DNA of 64,000 nucleotides, taken from Curtobacterium sp. MCBA15_009 (GTDB lineage Bacteria; Actinomycetota; Actinomycetes; Actinomycetales; Microbacteriaceae). Positions 50,117 to 58,927 of the stretch are shown here, one piece after another. The translations under genes were made by a program, and so were the position numbers. The stretch's first letter is position 1. Each line of letters begins with the position of its first letter. The stretch spans positions 31,880 to 95,879 of the forward strand of contig NZ_MJGO01000037.1 of the NCBI RefSeq assembly GCF_001864895.1. The letters are read 5' to 3'. Below the pieces are notes generated by a model. The model did not search any database, had not been told where the DNA came from, and saw only the letters and a list, made by a program, of their open reading frames with translations.

Positions 50117-51124
50117 GGCGGGACCCCCGACAGCCGACCGTGCCAGGACGGCCAGGTCGGTGTGGTCGGCGAACACCCCGTCGAGACCGGTCCGGACCAC
50201 CGAGGTGTACCAGCGCTCCCAGTCCCCGAAGGCCGCGACGTCCCCGCCCCGGCGCAACGGCCCGGGCAGGAACCGGTTCTCCGGCCGGAGCGTCCACGTG
50301 TAGACGGCGAGCCCGGCGGCGTGGGCACGGTCGACGATCGCGCTCCGCACCGGCGTCGGGTCGTCGAGCGCGACGCTGTCCACCCCGGCCATGAGCGTGC
50401 CGAGGTCGACGCTGATGCCGTGGAACTCCGTCGCGAAGGACGCGAGGGCGTCCTCGGAACGCTCCGCGGCGTAGGTGGGAGCCAGCGACCCGTGGGACGC
50501 GACCTCGTCGGCGGCGCTGCCACGGGCCTCCTGCAGGTACACCAGCCGACCACCCGTGTGCCGCTCGCGCAGGTCGCGGAGCACGCCCTTCTCGAAGCTC
50601 TCGACCGTGAGCCGCTCGTCGTGGCGCCACCCGGCGTCACCGAGCGCGCGGTCGACGAGCTCGTCCATCGGGAAGCCCGCGCGGTCGAAGAAGGCCGCGT
50701 GCTTCACCTCGGCGACGAGGCCGACCGGACGGGGCGCGGCGTCGAGGATCGCGAGGAGGTCCTCGAGGCGCAGGACCGGTTCCTCGCCGTCGTGCTCGGC
50801 CGACCCGGGTCGCAGCGCGGGCAGTCGCTCCCGTGTGCGGAGCGTCTGCAGCTCCGCCCACGTGAAGTCCTCGGTGAACCACCCCGACAGCGTCTGCCCG
50901 TCGACGGTCTTCGTCGTGCGCAGGTGCCGGAACTCCGGTCGGTCGGCGACGTCGGTGGTGCCGGACACCTCGTTCTCGTGGCGGAGCACGAGCACGCCGT
51001 CCCTCGTCGGCACGAGGTCCGGCTCGATCGCGTCGGCGCCGAGCTCGATCGCGAGCTCGTAGGCGCTCCGCGAGTGCTCGGGGCGGTAGCCGGACGCGCC
51101 GCGGTGGGCGATGACGAGGGTCAT
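50114..51124 (-). CDS. Glycerophosphodiester phosphodiesterase family protein
   Basis: 336 aa, cytoplasmic (no signal peptide). GDPD motifs: IAHRGASGYRPEHS with catalytic His, GADAIEPDLVPTRDGVLVLRHE (metal-binding Glu/Asp and second His), and VAEVKH. It would hydrolyse glycerophosphodiesters to glycerol 3-phosphate and an alcohol. ATG 51124 is preceded by TAGGGT and a 6 bp gap (leaderless). Confidence 0.92.
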   Translation of the reverse strand: MTLVIAHRGASGYRPEHSRSAYELAIELGADAIEPDLVPTRDGVLVLRHENEVSGTTDVADRPEFRHLRTTKTVDGQTLSGWFTEDFTWAELQTLRTRERLPALRPGSAEHDGEEPVLRLEDLLAILDAAPRPVGLVAEVKHAAFFDRAGFPMDELVDRALGDAGWRHDERLTVESFEKGVLRDLRERHTGGRLVYLQEARGSAADEVASHGSLAPTYAAERSEDALASFATEFHGISVDLGTLMAGVDSVALDDPTPVRSAIVDRAHAAGLAVYTWTLRPENRFLPGPLRRGGDVAAFGDWERWYTSVVRTGLDGVFADHTDLAVLARSAVGGPA

Positions 51125-51130
51125 GGCGCG

Positions 51131-51136
51131 ACCCTA
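51131..51136 (-). promoter_or_regulatory. Leaderless -10 element (TAGGGT) of the phosphodiesterase gene
   Basis: TAGGGT, then CGCGCC, then ATG at 51124. No Shine-Dalgarno sequence. Confidence 0.6.
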
Positions 51137-51231
51137 CTGGCCGCGGGTGACCGTGGGGACGGCGTGGGTCACGGGACACACGCGAGCCGCCGGGGGCCGC
51201 CGTTCCCAGCCCGCCGACCGAGCATCGCCGC

Positions 51232-52215
51232 ATGACCGTCCGATCGCTGTCCACCGCCGTCGAGGCCCGGATCGACCGCGCCGCCCGCCGCCTGCTCGAC
51301 GCCGGGCACCAGCCGCGCCGACCCGCCCGCCGGTTCGTCACCGAGTTCCTGGTGTTCGGCGCGAAGCAGGCCTGGGCGTGCACCTTCGGTGCCCTCCTGC
51401 TCGCGACGATGGCCGTCGTGCACCTCACCGTGCCGGCGGCGGTGCGGAACGACGTGCTGACCGTCGCCGCCGTGCTGCTGCAGGTCGGCATGCTCGTGTT
51501 CGGGCTCGAGACCGTGCGGGAGCTCCGCGTGGTGCTGCTCTTCCACGTCGTCGGCACCGTCATGGAGGTCTTCAAGACCCACATGGGGTCGTGGTCGTAC
51601 GGCTCCGGCGGCCTGCTCGTCGTCGCCGGGGTACCGCTGTTCTCCGGCTTCATGTACGGCGCGGTCGGGTCGTACCTGGTGCGCGTGCACCGCCTGTTCG
51701 ACCTGCGCTTCGACCGGTACCCCCGGCAGTGGGTGCTCGCGGTCGTCGCCGGGGCGGTCTACCTGAACTTCTTCGGCCACCACTTCGTGGCCGACGCCCG
51801 GTACGTCCTGCTCGTGCTCGTGCTGCTGCTCTTCGCCCGCACGACCATGCACGTGCGAGTGCACCGCTCGACGCTGCGGATACCCGTGCTCGTCGCGATG
51901 GGCCTCGTCGCCGTCGTCGTCTGGGCCGCCGAGGACGTCGCGACCTGGGCGGGCGCCTGGAGCTACCCGGCGCAGGCGGCGGCGTGGCAGCCGGTGTCGC
52001 CGACGAAGATCGTCGCGTGGTTCCTGCTCATGACGATCTCGATCGCCCTCGTCACCTGGCTCCACCCCGCTGGCTCCACCCCCGCAGCAGACTCCCGAGC
52101 AGTTCGCGGCACGCGTGCAGCGCATCCCCATAGGCTGCTCGCGTCAGGGCCCCACGGGGCCGCGTCCGCTCGCCGCGAATCCTCAGCCTTCCGCGGCCGA
52201 GCGCACCTAGGCTGA
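51232..52215 (+). CDS. DUF817 family membrane protein
   Basis: 327 aa. The family pattern is strong: EFLVFGAKQAWACTFGALLLATM, GTVMEVFKTHMGSWSYG, FMYGAVGSYLVRVHRLFDLRF and NFFGHHFV. Seven to eight helices. Function unknown. After VTWLHP (about residue 284) the last 43 residues are Arg/Ala-rich and look non-conserved. This part is encoded by sequence similar to the palindromic element at 42079, so the original stop may have been lost through a repeat insertion. Confidence 0.85.
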   Translation: MTVRSLSTAVEARIDRAARRLLDAGHQPRRPARRFVTEFLVFGAKQAWACTFGALLLATMAVVHLTVPAAVRNDVLTVAAVLLQVGMLVFGLETVRELRVVLLFHVVGTVMEVFKTHMGSWSYGSGGLLVVAGVPLFSGFMYGAVGSYLVRVHRLFDLRFDRYPRQWVLAVVAGAVYLNFFGHHFVADARYVLLVLVLLLFARTTMHVRVHRSTLRIPVLVAMGLVAVVVWAAEDVATWAGAWSYPAQAAAWQPVSPTKIVAWFLLMTISIALVTWLHPAGSTPAADSRAVRGTRAAHPHRLLASGPHGAASARRESSAFRGRAHLG

Positions 52216-52246
52216 GAGGACTCGAATCTCCAAGGAAGAGGACACC

Positions 52247-53107
52247 ATGGCCTTCAAGCCCGGTTTCGACCAGTCCCCCGCCTTCAACGACCAGGGACGC
52301 AACGCCTGGGGCGGCGCGACCGGTCAGCAGCAGGCCGGCTGGGGACAGACCCCGCAGCAGGCGAAGGGCGGGATGACCCCCGACCAGCTGCAGTACATGT
52401 ACGACCGCCCGGCGGCCTCCACGGTCGACACGGACCGCATGTCGTACGAGGACACCATCGTCAAGACGCTGCTCGCCTTCGGCGTGCTCATCGTCGGTGC
52501 GGTCGCCGGCTGGAACCTGCCGCCCGCGGTCTGGATCGTCGGCGCGATCGTGGGCTTCGTGCTCGCGCTGGTCAACACCTTCAAGAAGAAGCCGTCGGCG
52601 GGCCTCGTCCTGGCGTACGCGTTCTTCGAGGGGCTGTTCGTCGGCGGGATCTCCGGGTACTACGACACCGCGTTCGACGGCATCGTGCCGCAGGCCGTGT
52701 TCGGCACGCTCGGTGTGTTCTTCGTGACGCTGCTGCTCTTCCGGTCCGGCAAGGTCCGCGCGACGCCGAAGGCCACGCGCTTCTTCCTCATCGCGATCGT
52801 CGGCTACATGGCGTTCTCGCTCGTCAACGTCGTCCTGATGCTCACCGGCGTCACGCAGAGCGCCTTCGGCCTGCTCGGCGTGACCCTGTTCGGCATCCCG
52901 CTCGGTGTGCTCATCGGCATCTTCGTCGTCGTCATGGCGGCGTACTCGCTCATCCTCGACTTCGACCAGATCAAGACCGGCGTCGAGCGCGGTGCCCCTC
53001 GCGTCTACGCCTGGACGGCGGCGTTCGGCCTCATCGTGACGCTCGTCTGGCTGTACCTCGAGATCCTGCGCATCCTCGCGATCGTGGCGAGCAGCTCGCG
53101 CAACTGA
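52247..53107 (+). CDS. Bax inhibitor-1 / YccA family membrane protein
   Basis: 286 aa. A cytoplasmic Gln/Gly/Pro-rich N-terminus (1-60) precedes seven helices with the BI-1 signatures LVLAYAFFEGLFVGGISGYY and SLILDFDQIKTGVERGAP (the di-aspartyl region of the pH-sensing channel) near the C-terminus. CAAGGAAGAGGA precedes ATG 52247. A TAGGCT at 52208-52213, overlapping the end of the DUF817 frame, is a candidate -10. Confidence 0.93.
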   Translation: MAFKPGFDQSPAFNDQGRNAWGGATGQQQAGWGQTPQQAKGGMTPDQLQYMYDRPAASTVDTDRMSYEDTIVKTLLAFGVLIVGAVAGWNLPPAVWIVGAIVGFVLALVNTFKKKPSAGLVLAYAFFEGLFVGGISGYYDTAFDGIVPQAVFGTLGVFFVTLLLFRSGKVRATPKATRFFLIAIVGYMAFSLVNVVLMLTGVTQSAFGLLGVTLFGIPLGVLIGIFVVVMAAYSLILDFDQIKTGVERGAPRVYAWTAAFGLIVTLVWLYLEILRILAIVASSSRN

Positions 53108-53122
53108 TCCACCCCGCACCAC

Positions 53123-53156
53123 ACGGAGGGCCCCGGCACACGCCGGGGCCCTCCGT
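53123..53156 (+). terminator. Terminator hairpin of the Bax inhibitor-1 gene
   Basis: A perfect 15 bp stem (ACGGAGGGCCCCGGC and complement), ACAC loop, starting 15 bp after the stop. Confidence 0.88.
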
Positions 53157-53411
53157 CGTTCCCGTGAGGTCCGCCGAGGTGTGGGTCCTCCGAGGTCTGG
53201 GGTCCGCCGAGGTCGCGCGACGTGCCGCACGTGCGCCGTCGAGGTCGCACGAACCGCCGCCCGACGACCCGGCAGGCGGCAGTTCGTGCGACCTCGACGC
53301 CCGCCCGCCTGCCGCCTGCCGCCCGGCCGGCGCCCCGGGCCCCGGGCGCCCGGGGCCCGGACGCACGGGCCCCGGACGCACGGGCCCCGGACGCACGGGC
53401 CCCGGACGCAC
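53157..53411. other. Repeat-rich intergenic region between convergent genes
   Basis: About 255 bp without a gene. It contains short GAGGTC-spaced direct repeats (CCGAGGT units at about 53168-53220), the long inverted repeat at 53238-53298 and the 15 bp tandem array at 53361. The Pro/Gly/Arg-rich reading frames across it are products of the repeats. Confidence 0.6.
53238..53298. repeat. Long inverted repeat (24 bp arms, one mismatch)
   Basis: Arms begin GTCGAGGTCGCACGAAC; they match in 23 of 24 positions around a 13-nt loop. It lies between two separate terminators, so it is not needed for termination. A REP-like palindromic element is the simplest reading. Confidence 0.75.
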
Positions 53412-53413
53412 GG
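53361..53413. repeat. 15 bp tandem repeat, three full units and a partial one
   Basis: ACGCACGGGCCCCGG at 53361, 53376 and 53391, then ACGCACGG at 53406, which runs into the guaA terminator. It is flanked on the left by a GGGCCC/CCCGGG-rich palindromic stretch. Confidence 0.9.
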
Positions 53414-53444
53414 AGGCCCGGCACGCAGCGCGTGCCGGGCCTCC
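53412..53444 (-). terminator. Terminator hairpin of guaA
   Basis: A perfect 15 bp stem (GGAGGCCCGGCACGC and complement) with an AGC loop, 17 bp after the guaA stop. Confidence 0.85.
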
Positions 53445-53461
53445 GGACGGTCAGGGGAGGA

Positions 53462-55042
53462 CTACTCCCACTCGATCGTTCCCGGCGGCTTCGACGTGAC
53501 GTCGAGCACGACGCGGTTGACGTCGGGGACCTCGTTCGTGATCCGGTTCGAGATCTTCGCGAGGGTGTCGTACGGCAGACGCGTCCAGTCGGCGGTCATG
53601 GCGTCCTCGGAGGAGACCGGACGGAGCACGATCGGGTGCCCGTAGGTCCGACCGTCGCCCTGCACGCCCACGGAGCGGACGTCGGCGAGCAGCACGACCG
53701 GGCACTGCCAGATCTCCTCGTCGAGGCCGGCCGCGGTGAGTTCCTCGCGGGCGATCTTGTCGGCCGCGCGGAGCAGCTCGAGGCGGTCCTTCGTGACCTC
53801 GCCGACGATGCGGATGCCGAGACCCGGGCCGGGGAACGGCTGGCGGCCGACGATGACCTCGGGCAGGCCGAGCTCGCGGCCGACGGCACGGACCTCGTCC
53901 TTGAACAGGGTGCGCAGCGGCTCGACGAGCTCGAACGTCATGTCCTCGGGCAGGCCGCCCACGTTGTGGTGCGACTTGATGTTCGCCGTGCCCGCTCCGC
54001 CGCCGGACTCGACGACGTCGGGGTAGAGCGTGCCCTGCACGAGGAACTTGACCTCGGCGTCGGTGTCCGAGGCCTTGGCCTCGAGCACGAGCGCCTCGGC
54101 GGCACCCTCGAAGGTGCGGATGAACTCGCGCCCGATGATCTTGCGCTTCTGCTCCGGGTCGCTCACACCGGTGAGGGCGTCGAGGAACTGCTGCTCGGCG
54201 TCCACCGTGACGAGCCGGACACCGGTGGAGGCGACGTAGTCCTCTTCTACCTGCTTGCGCTCGTCGGCGCGCAGGAGCCCGTGGTCGACGAAGACGCAGG
54301 TCAGCTGGTCGCCGACGGCCTTGTGCACCAGGGCCGCGGCGACGGCGGAGTCGACACCGCCGGAGAGCCCGGCGATGACCCGTGCGGAACCGACCTGCTC
54401 GCGGATGCGCGCGACCTGCTCCTCGATGACGTTGCTCGAGTTCCAGTCGCCGGGCAGCCCGGCGGCACGGTGCAGGAAGTTCTCGAGGACGGCCTGGCCG
54501 TGCGCGGAGTGCTTCACCTCGGGGTGCCACTGCACGCCGTAGAGCTTGCGCTCGTCGGACGCGAAGGCCGCGACGGGCGTCGAGGCGCTCGACGCCAGGA
54601 CCTCGAAGCCCTCCGGCGCCTTGGCCACGGAGTCGCCGTGCGACATCCAGGTGACCTGCGACGCCGGCTGGTCGCCGAGCAGCACGCTGTCCGTGCCGGT
54701 GACGTCGACGTCGGTGGCGCCGTACTCGCGCAGGCCGGTGTTCGCGACCTCGCCGCCGAGGGCGGTCGCCATGGCCTGGAAGCCGTAGCAGATGCCGAGC
54801 ACGGGGACCCCGAGCTCGAGGATCTCGCCGTCGAGGGACGGGGCGCCGTCCTCGTACACGGACGACGGGCCGCCGGACAGCACGATGGCCGCCGGGTCCT
54901 TCGCGCGGATCTCCTCCGCGGTCATCGAGTGCGGGACGATCTCGCTGTAGACGTTCGCTTCACGGACCCGACGCGCGATGAGCTGCGCGTACTGGGCCCC
55001 GAAGTCGACGACGAGGACGGGACGCTGTTCGGTCTCGCTCAC
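53462..55042 (-). CDS. guaA: GMP synthase (glutamine-hydrolysing)
   Basis: 526 aa. The class I glutamine amidotransferase domain has the nucleophile in GICYGFQ (C85) and the His/Glu pair in [10 protein letters not shown]. The ATP-pyrophosphatase domain follows ([17 protein letters not shown]). The C-terminal dimerisation domain ends in [18 protein letters not shown], the usual GuaA end. It converts XMP to GMP. GTG 55042 overlaps the DUF3817 stop by 4 bp. Confidence 0.97.
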   Translation of the reverse strand: MSETEQRPVLVVDFGAQYAQLIARRVREANVYSEIVPHSMTAEEIRAKDPAAIVLSGGPSSVYEDGAPSLDGEILELGVPVLGICYGFQAMATALGGEVANTGLREYGATDVDVTGTDSVLLGDQPASQVTWMSHGDSVAKAPEGFEVLASSASTPVAAFASDERKLYGVQWHPEVKHSAHGQAVLENFLHRAAGLPGDWNSSNVIEEQVARIREQVGSARVIAGLSGGVDSAVAAALVHKAVGDQLTCVFVDHGLLRADERKQVEEDYVASTGVRLVTVDAEQQFLDALTGVSDPEQKRKIIGREFIRTFEGAAEALVLEAKASDTDAEVKFLVQGTLYPDVVESGGGAGTANIKSHHNVGGLPEDMTFELVEPLRTLFKDEVRAVGRELGLPEVIVGRQPFPGPGLGIRIVGEVTKDRLELLRAADKIAREELTAAGLDEEIWQCPVVLLADVRSVGVQGDGRTYGHPIVLRPVSSEDAMTADWTRLPYDTLAKISNRITNEVPDVNRVVLDVTSKPPGTIEWE

Positions 55043-55485
55043 CGAGCGGCCTCCTTCTCACGCTGCTGGGCAGCGATCAGGTCGTGGTAGGTGTCCATGG
55101 CCTTCTGCTGCATGCGGTGTTCGACCACGAAGGACATGAACGGGATGATGCCCCCGAGGGCGATGAGCAGGAAGCGCGACGGCCTCCAGCGCATGATGCT
55201 CCACAGACGGAAGTCGGTGAAGAGGTAGAGGACGTACAGCCAGCCGTGCGCGATGAGGATCGCGATCGACAGGTTGAACGTGCCGGGTGCTTCGCCGGCG
55301 GTGCCGTTGGGCACGAAGAACGGCCCGTTGCCGAGCTGCATCTCGAGCTGCAGCGGCGTGTACTTGATGACGACCTCGATCACGAGGGCCAGGAGCAGCA
55401 CACCGGTGATGTAGGCGGAGACGCGGTACCACTTCACCGCACCCGGGATCTTCGGGACGTCGCGGGTCCGGACGGTCAGTGCCAT
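55039..55485 (-). CDS. DUF3817 family membrane protein
   Basis: 148 aa. Three to four helices. Family features: [25 protein letters not shown] and [18 protein letters not shown], then FVVEHRM. Function unknown. Frequently upstream of guaA in actinobacteria, and here translationally coupled to it (GTGA). ATG 55485 has TAGGAT 7 bp upstream. Confidence 0.88.
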   Translation of the reverse strand: MALTVRTRDVPKIPGAVKWYRVSAYITGVLLLALVIEVVIKYTPLQLEMQLGNGPFFVPNGTAGEAPGTFNLSIAILIAHGWLYVLYLFTDFRLWSIMRWRPSRFLLIALGGIIPFMSFVVEHRMQQKAMDTYHDLIAAQQREKEAAR

Positions 55486-55492
55486 GTCGGCA

Positions 55493-55498
55493 ATCCTA
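55493..55498 (-). promoter_or_regulatory. Leaderless -10 element (TAGGAT) of DUF3817-guaA, overlapping the SURF1 stop
   Basis: TAGGAT, then TGCCGAC, then ATG at 55485. The TAG is also the stop codon of the SURF1-like gene. Confidence 0.6.
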
Positions 55499-56272
55499 CC
55501 GTCGGAGCGCGGCGGCTTCGGCGGCCAGGGCCTCGTCGCGCTCGTCCTCCTGCTCGCGCTCCCACGCGTCCTTCACGAACCGGTACCAGAGGAACACCGC
55601 GAACCCGGCGAAGACGACCCACTCGATCGCGTAGAACAGGTTGAGCCAGTCGAACTGGACCTCGCGCGACGGGGCGCGGTCCGCGATGGTGCCGAGGTCG
55701 GCGGCCTGCGCGGTCGCGCCGTCGGCGACGACGTACCCGAGGTACATCCGGTCGTCGAAAGCCTGCCAGGTGTTGACGAACCGTGCCGGGGCGACCGCCG
55801 AGTACTCGGCGCGCTTGTAGGTGTCCTGGTCGGGCGACTCGGCCGGGTAGTACCGGCCCTGGATCGTCAGCGTCTGCCCGTCCGCCAGGCGGTCACCCCC
55901 GGCGACGGCGTCCGCCCGTCGGTCGGACCACCCGATGACGACCGGGAGGCTCGCCCCACCGTCCGAGTCCACCAGGTGTCCGACGGTCTGGTACGTCCCA
56001 CCCCCGGTGCGGCCCGTCAGGACGGTCGTGTCCCCGGCGACGAACGTGCCGGAGACCGTCACCTTCTGCCCGGCGAGGGTCTCGCTGACCGGCTTCTCCG
56101 GGGTGGTGACGGCGTCGAGGGTCGTGCGCGTCTCGGTGGTCGCCGGCAGGGGCTTGCCGTTGGCGATGCTCCGTTCGAGCTGCCACTTGCCGAGTCCGGC
56201 GAAGACCGCCGCCAGCACGAGCGCCAGCAGCAGCAGCGCGATCCACTTCGGTCGTCGGGCAACGGCCCACAT
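55496..56272 (-). CDS. SURF1 family cytochrome oxidase assembly protein
   Basis: 258 aa. SURF1 layout: an N-terminal helix (about 9-28) followed by GKWQLERS (the G-x-WQ-xR motif), an extracytoplasmic beta domain (about 40-210), a conserved NLFYAIEWVVFAGFAVFLWYRFV C-terminal helix, and a charged tail. It helps insert heme a into cytochrome oxidase. ATG 56272 lies 5 bp after the antiporter stop, so the three genes form one operon. Confidence 0.9.
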   Translation of the reverse strand: MWAVARRPKWIALLLLALVLAAVFAGLGKWQLERSIANGKPLPATTETRTTLDAVTTPEKPVSETLAGQKVTVSGTFVAGDTTVLTGRTGGGTYQTVGHLVDSDGGASLPVVIGWSDRRADAVAGGDRLADGQTLTIQGRYYPAESPDQDTYKRAEYSAVAPARFVNTWQAFDDRMYLGYVVADGATAQAADLGTIADRAPSREVQFDWLNLFYAIEWVVFAGFAVFLWYRFVKDAWEREQEDERDEALAAEAAALRR

Positions 56273-56277
56273 CTGTA

Positions 56278-57744
56278 TCAGTACTCCGGATCGCGCTGGC
56301 GGACCGGGCGTTCGGGGCGCTCGGCGGGGATCTCGACCGGCGACGTCACGGGGTCGGACGTCGCGTCGGGCGACTCATTCTCGCGCTCGTCCCTGCCAGC
56401 GGCCTCCACGAGGGCGAACTCCTCGGCGAACTGGCGGTCGCGTTCGGCCCGGCGGGCGGCCGCGGCGGCGTCCTGGTCGGCGACCCCGGCGGCCGCTGCG
56501 GCGTCGACGGCGTCGTCGAGCGCGGGACTCGTGCGGCGGCCGAGGCGGTCGCGCAGCCGCGAACGGAGCCGCGCGACGCGCGCCGGTCGCACGACGAGCC
56601 GGCCGATCCGGTCCGAGTTCACCGCGAGCAGCGGCCCGAGGATCGCCATGACGAGGACGTAGAGGCCGGCGAACGCGGTGATCCGCGCCTCCAGTCCGGC
56701 GGCCGCCGACAGCGTCGCGAGGATGAGCGCGAACTCGCCGCGGTTCACCAGGATGACCGCGGTGTTGATGCCCTGCTGCACGTCGAAGCCGTTCATCCGC
56801 GCGACCAGCTGGCCGGCGACGGCGTTCAGGACGACCGTCATGCCGATGGCGCCGAGGACCGGCCAGAGCACCTCGCCGAAGGTCGACAGGTCGAGGCCGA
56901 GGCCGAAGTTGACGAAGAAGAATGCGGCGAACACGTCGCGCATCGGCAGGGCGAGCTGCTCGATGCGGTCGCGGTACCGGGTGGCACCGCAGAGCAGGCC
57001 GATGACGAAGGCACCGATGGCGTCGGTCACGCCGAGCAGGTCCCCGATGCCGCCGAACATCACCGCGAGCCCGAAGAACAGGACCGTGAACAGCTCGTCG
57101 TCGCGCGTGGCGAAGATCTTCGAGACCCACTTGCCCGCGAAGCGCGCGAGCGTGAACATCACGATGAGGAACCCGAACGCGAGCGCGAGCTTGCCGACCA
57201 CGGCCCAGGCGTTCGTGTCGCCGGACAGCACGACGGAGACGATCGCCAGGTAGATGGCGATGAAGACGTCCTCGATGACCGTGACGCCGAGGATCATCGG
57301 GGTCTCGTCGTTCGCCAGGCGTCGCAGCTCGATGAGGAGCTTCGTCACGATCGCGCTCGACGACGTCGCCGTCATGCCCGCGATGATCAGGGCCTCACGG
57401 GTGCCCCAGCCGAGCGAGAACCCGAAGGCGAACCCGACGCCCATGTTGATGGCGACGTACGTGCCACCGGACACCAGGAGCTTGCCGGCGTTGCCGTAGA
57501 ACTCCTCTTGGTCGAACTCCAACCCGAGGTTGAACAGCAGCAGGATGAGCCCGAAGGTCGCGATGAGCTCGATGGTGTGGGACTCGACGTTCAGCCCGAT
57601 CCACGGGGTGTGCGGGCTCGCGATGAGTCCCACCACCATGTAGACCGGGATCGCCGGCAGCCCGATGGTCTTGCCGAGCCGCCCCAGGACGTAGGCGATG
57701 ACGAAGAGCACACCGATGGTGAGCAGCTCACCACCCAGGTGCAT
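56278..57744 (-). CDS. CPA2-type cation:proton antiporter (KhtU-like)
   Basis: 488 aa. Twelve or so helices in residues 1-385. Family motifs: LPAIPVYMVVGLIASPHTPWIG, LFNLGLEFDQEEF, GMTATSSSAIVTKLL, VIEDVFIAIYL, FGLAVMFGGIGDLLGVTDAIGAFVIGL and ILVNRGEFALIL. A long charged cytoplasmic tail follows. With the RCK_C protein upstream it matches the KhtTU K+/H+ antiporter pair. Gaps of 3 bp upstream and 5 bp downstream indicate a tight operon. Confidence 0.9.
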   Translation of the reverse strand: MHLGGELLTIGVLFVIAYVLGRLGKTIGLPAIPVYMVVGLIASPHTPWIGLNVESHTIELIATFGLILLLFNLGLEFDQEEFYGNAGKLLVSGGTYVAINMGVGFAFGFSLGWGTREALIIAGMTATSSSAIVTKLLIELRRLANDETPMILGVTVIEDVFIAIYLAIVSVVLSGDTNAWAVVGKLALAFGFLIVMFTLARFAGKWVSKIFATRDDELFTVLFFGLAVMFGGIGDLLGVTDAIGAFVIGLLCGATRYRDRIEQLALPMRDVFAAFFFVNFGLGLDLSTFGEVLWPVLGAIGMTVVLNAVAGQLVARMNGFDVQQGINTAVILVNRGEFALILATLSAAAGLEARITAFAGLYVLVMAILGPLLAVNSDRIGRLVVRPARVARLRSRLRDRLGRRTSPALDDAVDAAAAAGVADQDAAAAARRAERDRQFAEEFALVEAAGRDERENESPDATSDPVTSPVEIPAERPERPVRQRDPEY

Positions 57745-57747
57745 GCG

Positions 57748-58278
57748 CTAGCTCTTCCGCGGGGCCTCGGCCGAGGCGGCCGCAAGCTCTCCGCTGCGGT
57801 AGAAGGAGAACGCCTTCGCGACCTTCTCCGGGGACCCGGCCACCACGATGGTGTCGCCGGGGAACACGACGAAGTCGGGCGAGGGGGCTGGGTTCGCGCT
57901 GTCGCCGCGCACGACGGCGACGACGGTCAGGCCGATGAAGCCGGAGTCGTGCAGGTCGCCGAGGGGCTTGCCCGCGATGGCGTCGTCGTAGTCGACCGAG
58001 AACCAGTCGATCGACAGGCCGGGGATCTCGTCGAGCTTGTCGAGGCCCTCGGTGATCCGGGTGCCGCCGAGGAGTTCGGCGAGGGTGTGCGCCTCGTCCT
58101 CGCTGAGGCGCAGCGAGACCTTCTCGGACTTGTCCGCCCCATCGGAGACGTCGGCGAACGAGATGAGGTCGGAGTGCCCCGACCGGTGCGTGATGACACC
58201 GCACTTGCCACCGTCGTCGGTGTAGAAGCTGTGCAGCACGCCGACTCCGGGGAGTTTGACGCGATGGACGTCGACCAT
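57748..58278 (-). CDS. RCK_C (TrkA-C) regulatory subunit (KhtT-like)
   Basis: 176 aa. An N-terminal domain (about 1-80; MVDVHRVKLPGVGVLHSF, the KhtT start) is followed by a TrkA-C domain (about 90-165; DYDDAIAGKPLGDL ... GDTIVVAGSPEKVAKAF), which binds c-di-AMP or other nucleotides in relatives. ATG 58278 has GAGGGAG upstream. TATCAT at 58301-58306 may be its -10. Confidence 0.9.
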   Translation of the reverse strand: MVDVHRVKLPGVGVLHSFYTDDGGKCGVITHRSGHSDLISFADVSDGADKSEKVSLRLSEDEAHTLAELLGGTRITEGLDKLDEIPGLSIDWFSVDYDDAIAGKPLGDLHDSGFIGLTVVAVVRGDSANPAPSPDFVVFPGDTIVVAGSPEKVAKAFSFYRSGELAAASAEAPRKS

Positions 58279-58340
58279 GATGGCTCCCTCTTCGAGTACC
58301 AAGATGATAACCGTCGGGTCGTCCGGTCCATTCCGCCCGC

Positions 58341-58346
58341 TACTGT
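58341..58346 (+). promoter_or_regulatory. Leaderless -10 element (TACTGT)
   Basis: TACTGT, then TCCGTTC, then ATG at 58354. Divergent from khtT. Confidence 0.55.
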
Positions 58347-58353
58347 TCCGTTC

Positions 58354-58857
58354 ATGGGGAGAACGCGGATCGTCGTCGGGGTCGTCGGGACACTGGTCGT
58401 CGCGGCCTACGCCGCACTGCTGGCGGTGAACGCGCTCGTGCTCGACCCGCTCGCCGCGGTGCCCGGGCAGTCGCTCGCCCAGATCCACGCCGAGCTCACC
58501 CGCCAGGGCTTCTCGGTGCGCGGCGACACGGTGGCCGTCGTCGTGGTCGCGCTCATCGGCGTCCTGCTCGCCGCGGTGCTCTCGGTGCTGCTGCTCGTCA
58601 CGCGGGCGCCGGCGCACGTCATCGCCGCCGTGCTGCTCGCCGTGGTCGTGATGGGCACGCCGGCGTCGTACGTCGCGGCGATCGCCATCGGCATGGACGT
58701 GGCCGATGCCTTCGGGGTCGGCGGCGGCGACCACACGATCTGGGCGGGCGTGCTGTACGTGACGAGCCTCGTCGCGCTCGTCGGGATCCCGGTCGTGCTC
58801 GTGGTCGGCCAGGCGGCGCACGTGCGCCGGACCGCCCTGCGGACGCACGCCGCCTGA
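58354..58857 (+). CDS. Four-helix membrane protein, unknown
   Basis: 167 aa. Four clear helices (about 5-28, 58-82, 87-112, 128-152) separated by short polar loops; ends RRTALRTHAA. No family recalled. The start is supported by the leaderless -10; the gene is followed by a bidirectional-looking hairpin shared with glpD. Confidence 0.72.
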   Translation: MGRTRIVVGVVGTLVVAAYAALLAVNALVLDPLAAVPGQSLAQIHAELTRQGFSVRGDTVAVVVVALIGVLLAAVLSVLLLVTRAPAHVIAAVLLAVVVMGTPASYVAAIAIGMDVADAFGVGGGDHTIWAGVLYVTSLVALVGIPVVLVVGQAAHVRRTALRTHAA

Positions 58858-58868
58858 CGGACGCGCCC

Positions 58869-58904
58869 CGGGCCTCCCGTCCGGTCCGCCGGCAGGGAGG
58901 CCCG
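58869..58904. terminator. Hairpin between convergent genes
   Basis: A 10 bp stem CGGGCCTCCC / GGGAGGCCCG with a 16-nt loop, 11 bp after the membrane gene and 23 bp after the glpD stop, usable on both strands. Confidence 0.65.
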
Positions 58905-58927
58905 TGGCGGGCCCGTCACGCCGGTCG

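Noticed and set aside
53361-53413. CRISPR-like array
   Set aside because: The 15 bp units are directly adjacent without unique spacers, and there are no cas genes.
53164-53499. Pro/Gly/Arg-rich reading frames between the BI-1 gene and guaA
   Set aside because: They arise from GGGCCC-type tandem repeats and run through two terminator hairpins. No start site is credible.
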